Of a stretch of 64,000 bases of DNA, positions 61,823 to 64,000 are shown piece by piece (within the stretch, counting starts at the first letter, position 1; every line of letters starts with the position of its first letter). The notes below the pieces were generated by a model, which had not been told where the DNA came from, ran no database searches, and worked only from the letters and a program-made list of their open reading frames with translations. Made by a program: the position numbers and the translations under genes. Source of the stretch: Zasmidium citrigriseum (Eukaryota > Ascomycota > Dothideomycetes > Mycosphaerellales > Mycosphaerellaceae); contig NHNW01000001.1 of NCBI GenBank assembly GCA_002786025.1, positions 1,116,001 through 1,180,000 on the forward strand, written 5' to 3'.

Positions 61823-62753
61823 TGGGCTTGAAGCGACAGAATCTTGGACGGCCAACCGACACCCCAGGAGTTCTCTTGATTCACGGCGTTGATCCGGCCT
61901 TCTGTGACACATTAGCAAGCGTCAAGGAATCGTCCAGAGAGGCAAAAGAACTTGTAAAGCAAGTCGAAGGAGTTCGGCCTTGACCGAGAGAGTCCTGGCA
62001 GGTGGCATCCTTTGTGGAGGTCACTCGCAATCTTCAGGCGACAGCTGAAAATCACTGGCGCCAAACCCGGTCCTTATCTCGCAGTCGTGCACGCGACCTC
62101 AGATACGACCTTGAATCTTGGCGGCTCTTCTTGACTCCTTCCTGTTGTGGAGCTGCGACCGGAATCCACAGCTGCTGAGCCGAACACTGCAGCCGAGGCG
62201 GAGACAACGTGAAGCTGCGAATTCTCGTCTCTTCCAGTCGACCAACTCTTCGTCGCCAGTTTGCTACATTCCAGGAACGCCGCCTTGGAACCATACGCCA
62301 ACGTTACCGCCACGAAACTTCCATGCCTTTCAGCAAACAAAAGAACAACGGCAACGATGAATGGATCGGCGCCTCAACCACGATTCCGTCATGCTCTTTC
62401 TTGCATGTTTTCTTGGCCTTCCCTAAGCCGCATGGCGGCCAAGAGTTGCGTAGACAAATGAAGCAGTGCGCCTGAATGACTACCAAGAGTTTTTGGGACT
62501 CCCAAGTCCGCTACTGCGCCTGCCGTGGCTGCTTGTCTATGCATTCCACGAGGCTTGGGTACTCGGACTACCTACGATAGGCAGGTATCATTGTGCTCGT
62601 GCTGGGTCGTCGTCGCCGTGAAACCGCGCACGACAGTAGGGTAGCCGAGATGGAGACCGCGTGTATAAGAAGGTGCGTTGGATTCTTCGTTTGGGCGAGT
62701 AGGGTCACTTCCGTTCGTTTTCACAATCCATAGCTTCAAGCTGTGCGTTCAAG
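61823..62753. other. Intergenic, 930 bp
   Basis: No supported gene. A TATA-like TATAAGA at 62664-62670 lies 84 bp before the start of the next gene. Three CCTACGATAGGCAGG-like and CCGTGGC segments near 62.5-62.6 kb did not resolve into repeats. The first 150 bases are the 3' UTR of the SMI1 gene. Confidence 0.4.
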
Positions 62754-64000
62754 ATGAAGTTCACTACGATCGCGGCGGCTTGCCTGCCTTTGGCTCTGGG
62801 TGCCATGTTTACGAAAGACGAGTATGACAATGGTTCTGTCATGGCGAAGATGATGGAGGCCAAAGAGGCAAGCTTCCCACCAAGAAGATGAATTCCTTCC
62901 AATACTGACTTTCTTCCAGTCTGCCTGGAGAGAGCACAAGGCAGCTGGCCACTACGACAACTCTCGATGGAAGGGCTTTGGCAAGAAGCGACCGCGAGGC
63001 GACCGCATCAGCTGCAAGAACGGCAAAGTTGAGGCTGTCAAGGGAGACCCAGATCAGACGTACAAGTGCAAAGACATCGTGCGTGTTCATGATTGAACCG
63101 GTAAAGTATGGCTGACCGGTTGTAGGACATGTACGACTTCAAGACCCACGCTGAGCTAGGAAGCAACGGCGGTGAGGGAAGTGGCAGCTGGGGTGTCGTC
63201 CTCGACGGGCGAGAGTTCATCGCTATCGGTATGGCTTGCAGCTGAGATACCGGCCATGAGAGCACAGTAACTGACCTTTGTTTAGGCCAGACTGATGGAG
63301 CGGCCTTCGCTGAAGTCACGAAAGCTGGAAAGCTGGTCTACCTTGGACGCTTGCCTGCTCAGGCTGATCCAGTCATCTGGCGCGAGATTAAGGCCAATGG
63401 ACCTTACCTCGTTGTTGGATCTGAGGGTGTTGGTCACCAAGTGCAGATCTTTGATATGAGGAAGCTATTGAAGGTCGATCCCAAGAAGCCGAAGGTTTTC
63501 AGTACGACCACTGATCTCACTGGGCTATTCACTGGTAGGTCACATGTGAGGGTTGAGGGATGGCAGAGACTGATCAATGCCTGCAGATATGCCCATTGGA
63601 CGCTCTCACAACGTAGTCGTCAACGAGGAGAAGAACTACGCTGTGGCTGTTGGCTCCGCGCCTCGCAACAGCTCATGTGCTGCTGGGTTGATCTTCATCA
63701 ACATGGACGATCCATCTGCGCCATTCTCGCCTGGCTGTGCGCCGCAAGATGGATACGTTCATGATGCGCAGTGTAAGGATGCCGATTTGAAAACATGAGG
63801 ACGGAATGCTGACTTAGATCTTCAGGCATCGTCTACCGTGGCCCTGACCAGAAGTATGACGGCAAGGACGTCTGCTATTCCTACAACGAAGACACCTTGA
63901 CTATCTACGATGTTACGAACAAGACCGGACCTCAGGCAGCGTCCATCATCTCCCGTACGCCTTATGTCGGTGCTTCTTATACTCACCAAGGTTGGGTCAT
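62754..64000 (+). CDS. Secreted choice-of-anchor-B/LVIVD-like protein, 3' end missing
   Basis: Exons 62754-62867, 62920-63078, 63126-63228, 63286-63534, 63587-63772 and 63826 to the window edge, all phases consistent. The first intron has a GC donor (GAG/GCAAGC) with an ACTGAC branch and CCAG acceptor; the other introns are GT-AG. A signal peptide (MKFTTIAAACLPLALG) leads into a secreted chain with a Cys pair typical of the family (SCKNGKVE, YKCKDIDMYDFKTHAEL) and beta-propeller-like repeats (DGREFIAIGQTDGAAF, LVVGSEGVGHQVQIFDM, NYAVAVGSAP). It fits the fungal choice-of-anchor B/LVIVD family, whose role is unknown. Truncated at the right edge in the middle of a GWV segment. Confidence 0.85.

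Noticed and set aside
1..64000. Transposons, CRISPR, tRNA or rRNA genes
   Set aside because: No transposase, reverse transcriptase or terminal repeats, no regularly spaced array beyond the minisatellite, and no T-loop/A-box pair found by eye; a tRNAscan run would settle the last point.

Overview
This window is nuclear DNA of a filamentous ascomycete. Genes are split by short introns (about 45 to 90 nt) with GTRNGT-type donors, CTRAC/CTAAC-like branch sites and CAG/TAG acceptors. The products are typical of Pezizomycotina: a HET-domain protein, a DUF7587-like protein, Dal5-type and sugar MFS carriers, PXR1, SEC59, RRP9, STT4, a Rgd2-type RhoGAP and a Gts1-like ArfGAP. The F-box family at the left end and the overall gene style suggest Dothideomycetes, probably Mycosphaerellaceae or relatives. 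That placement is inference from family resemblance, not from a search. I see no transposon, CRISPR array, rRNA or tRNA.

Layout. 0-5 kb: two tandem F-box paralogues, a GFA/CENP-V-type zinc protein, a dimeric 34/68-bp minisatellite, and a DUF7587-like gene next to a doubtful antisense reading frame. 5-11.3 kb: a transport and oxidation block, with a Dal5-type permease and a 2-oxoglutarate/Fe(II) dioxygenase transcribed divergently from a motif-rich 740-bp promoter, then a sugar transporter with a TATA box and three CreA-like motifs. 11.5-16.4 kb: an unknown protein, PXR1, and a HET-domain protein divergent from PXR1. 16.5-29.3 kb: housekeeping genes SEC59 (dolichol kinase), a glutathione S-transferase, RRP9 (U3 snoRNP), a possible 64-residue protein, and STT4 (PI 4-kinase). 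31.6-40 kb: an RRM plus YTH RNA-binding protein, a small three-exon coiled-coil gene, and an F-BAR/DEP/RhoGAP protein. 40-50 kb: a multi-pass membrane protein, an M1 aminopeptidase, an acyl-CoA thioesterase-like protein and an ArfGAP/UBA/Gln-rich protein. 52.7-64 kb: a tiny GPI-anchor-like protein, a FATP-type acyl-CoA synthetase, a cupin, a GH47 mannosidase, a SMI1/KNR4 protein, and a secreted choice-of-anchor-B-like protein cut by the right edge.

Two-thirds of the genes are core functions: lipid-linked sugar synthesis and N-glycan trimming (SEC59, GH47), phosphoinositide, Rho and Arf signalling at membranes (STT4, Rgd2-like, ArfGAP), ribosome biogenesis (RRP9, PXR1) and RNA reading (YTH). 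They share topics but do not form one cluster. The nearest thing to an accessory system is the permease/dioxygenase/sugar-transporter block at 5.2-11.3 kb. Gene models were built by joining reading frames at consensus splice sites and checking that the phases agree. They have not been checked against transcripts.
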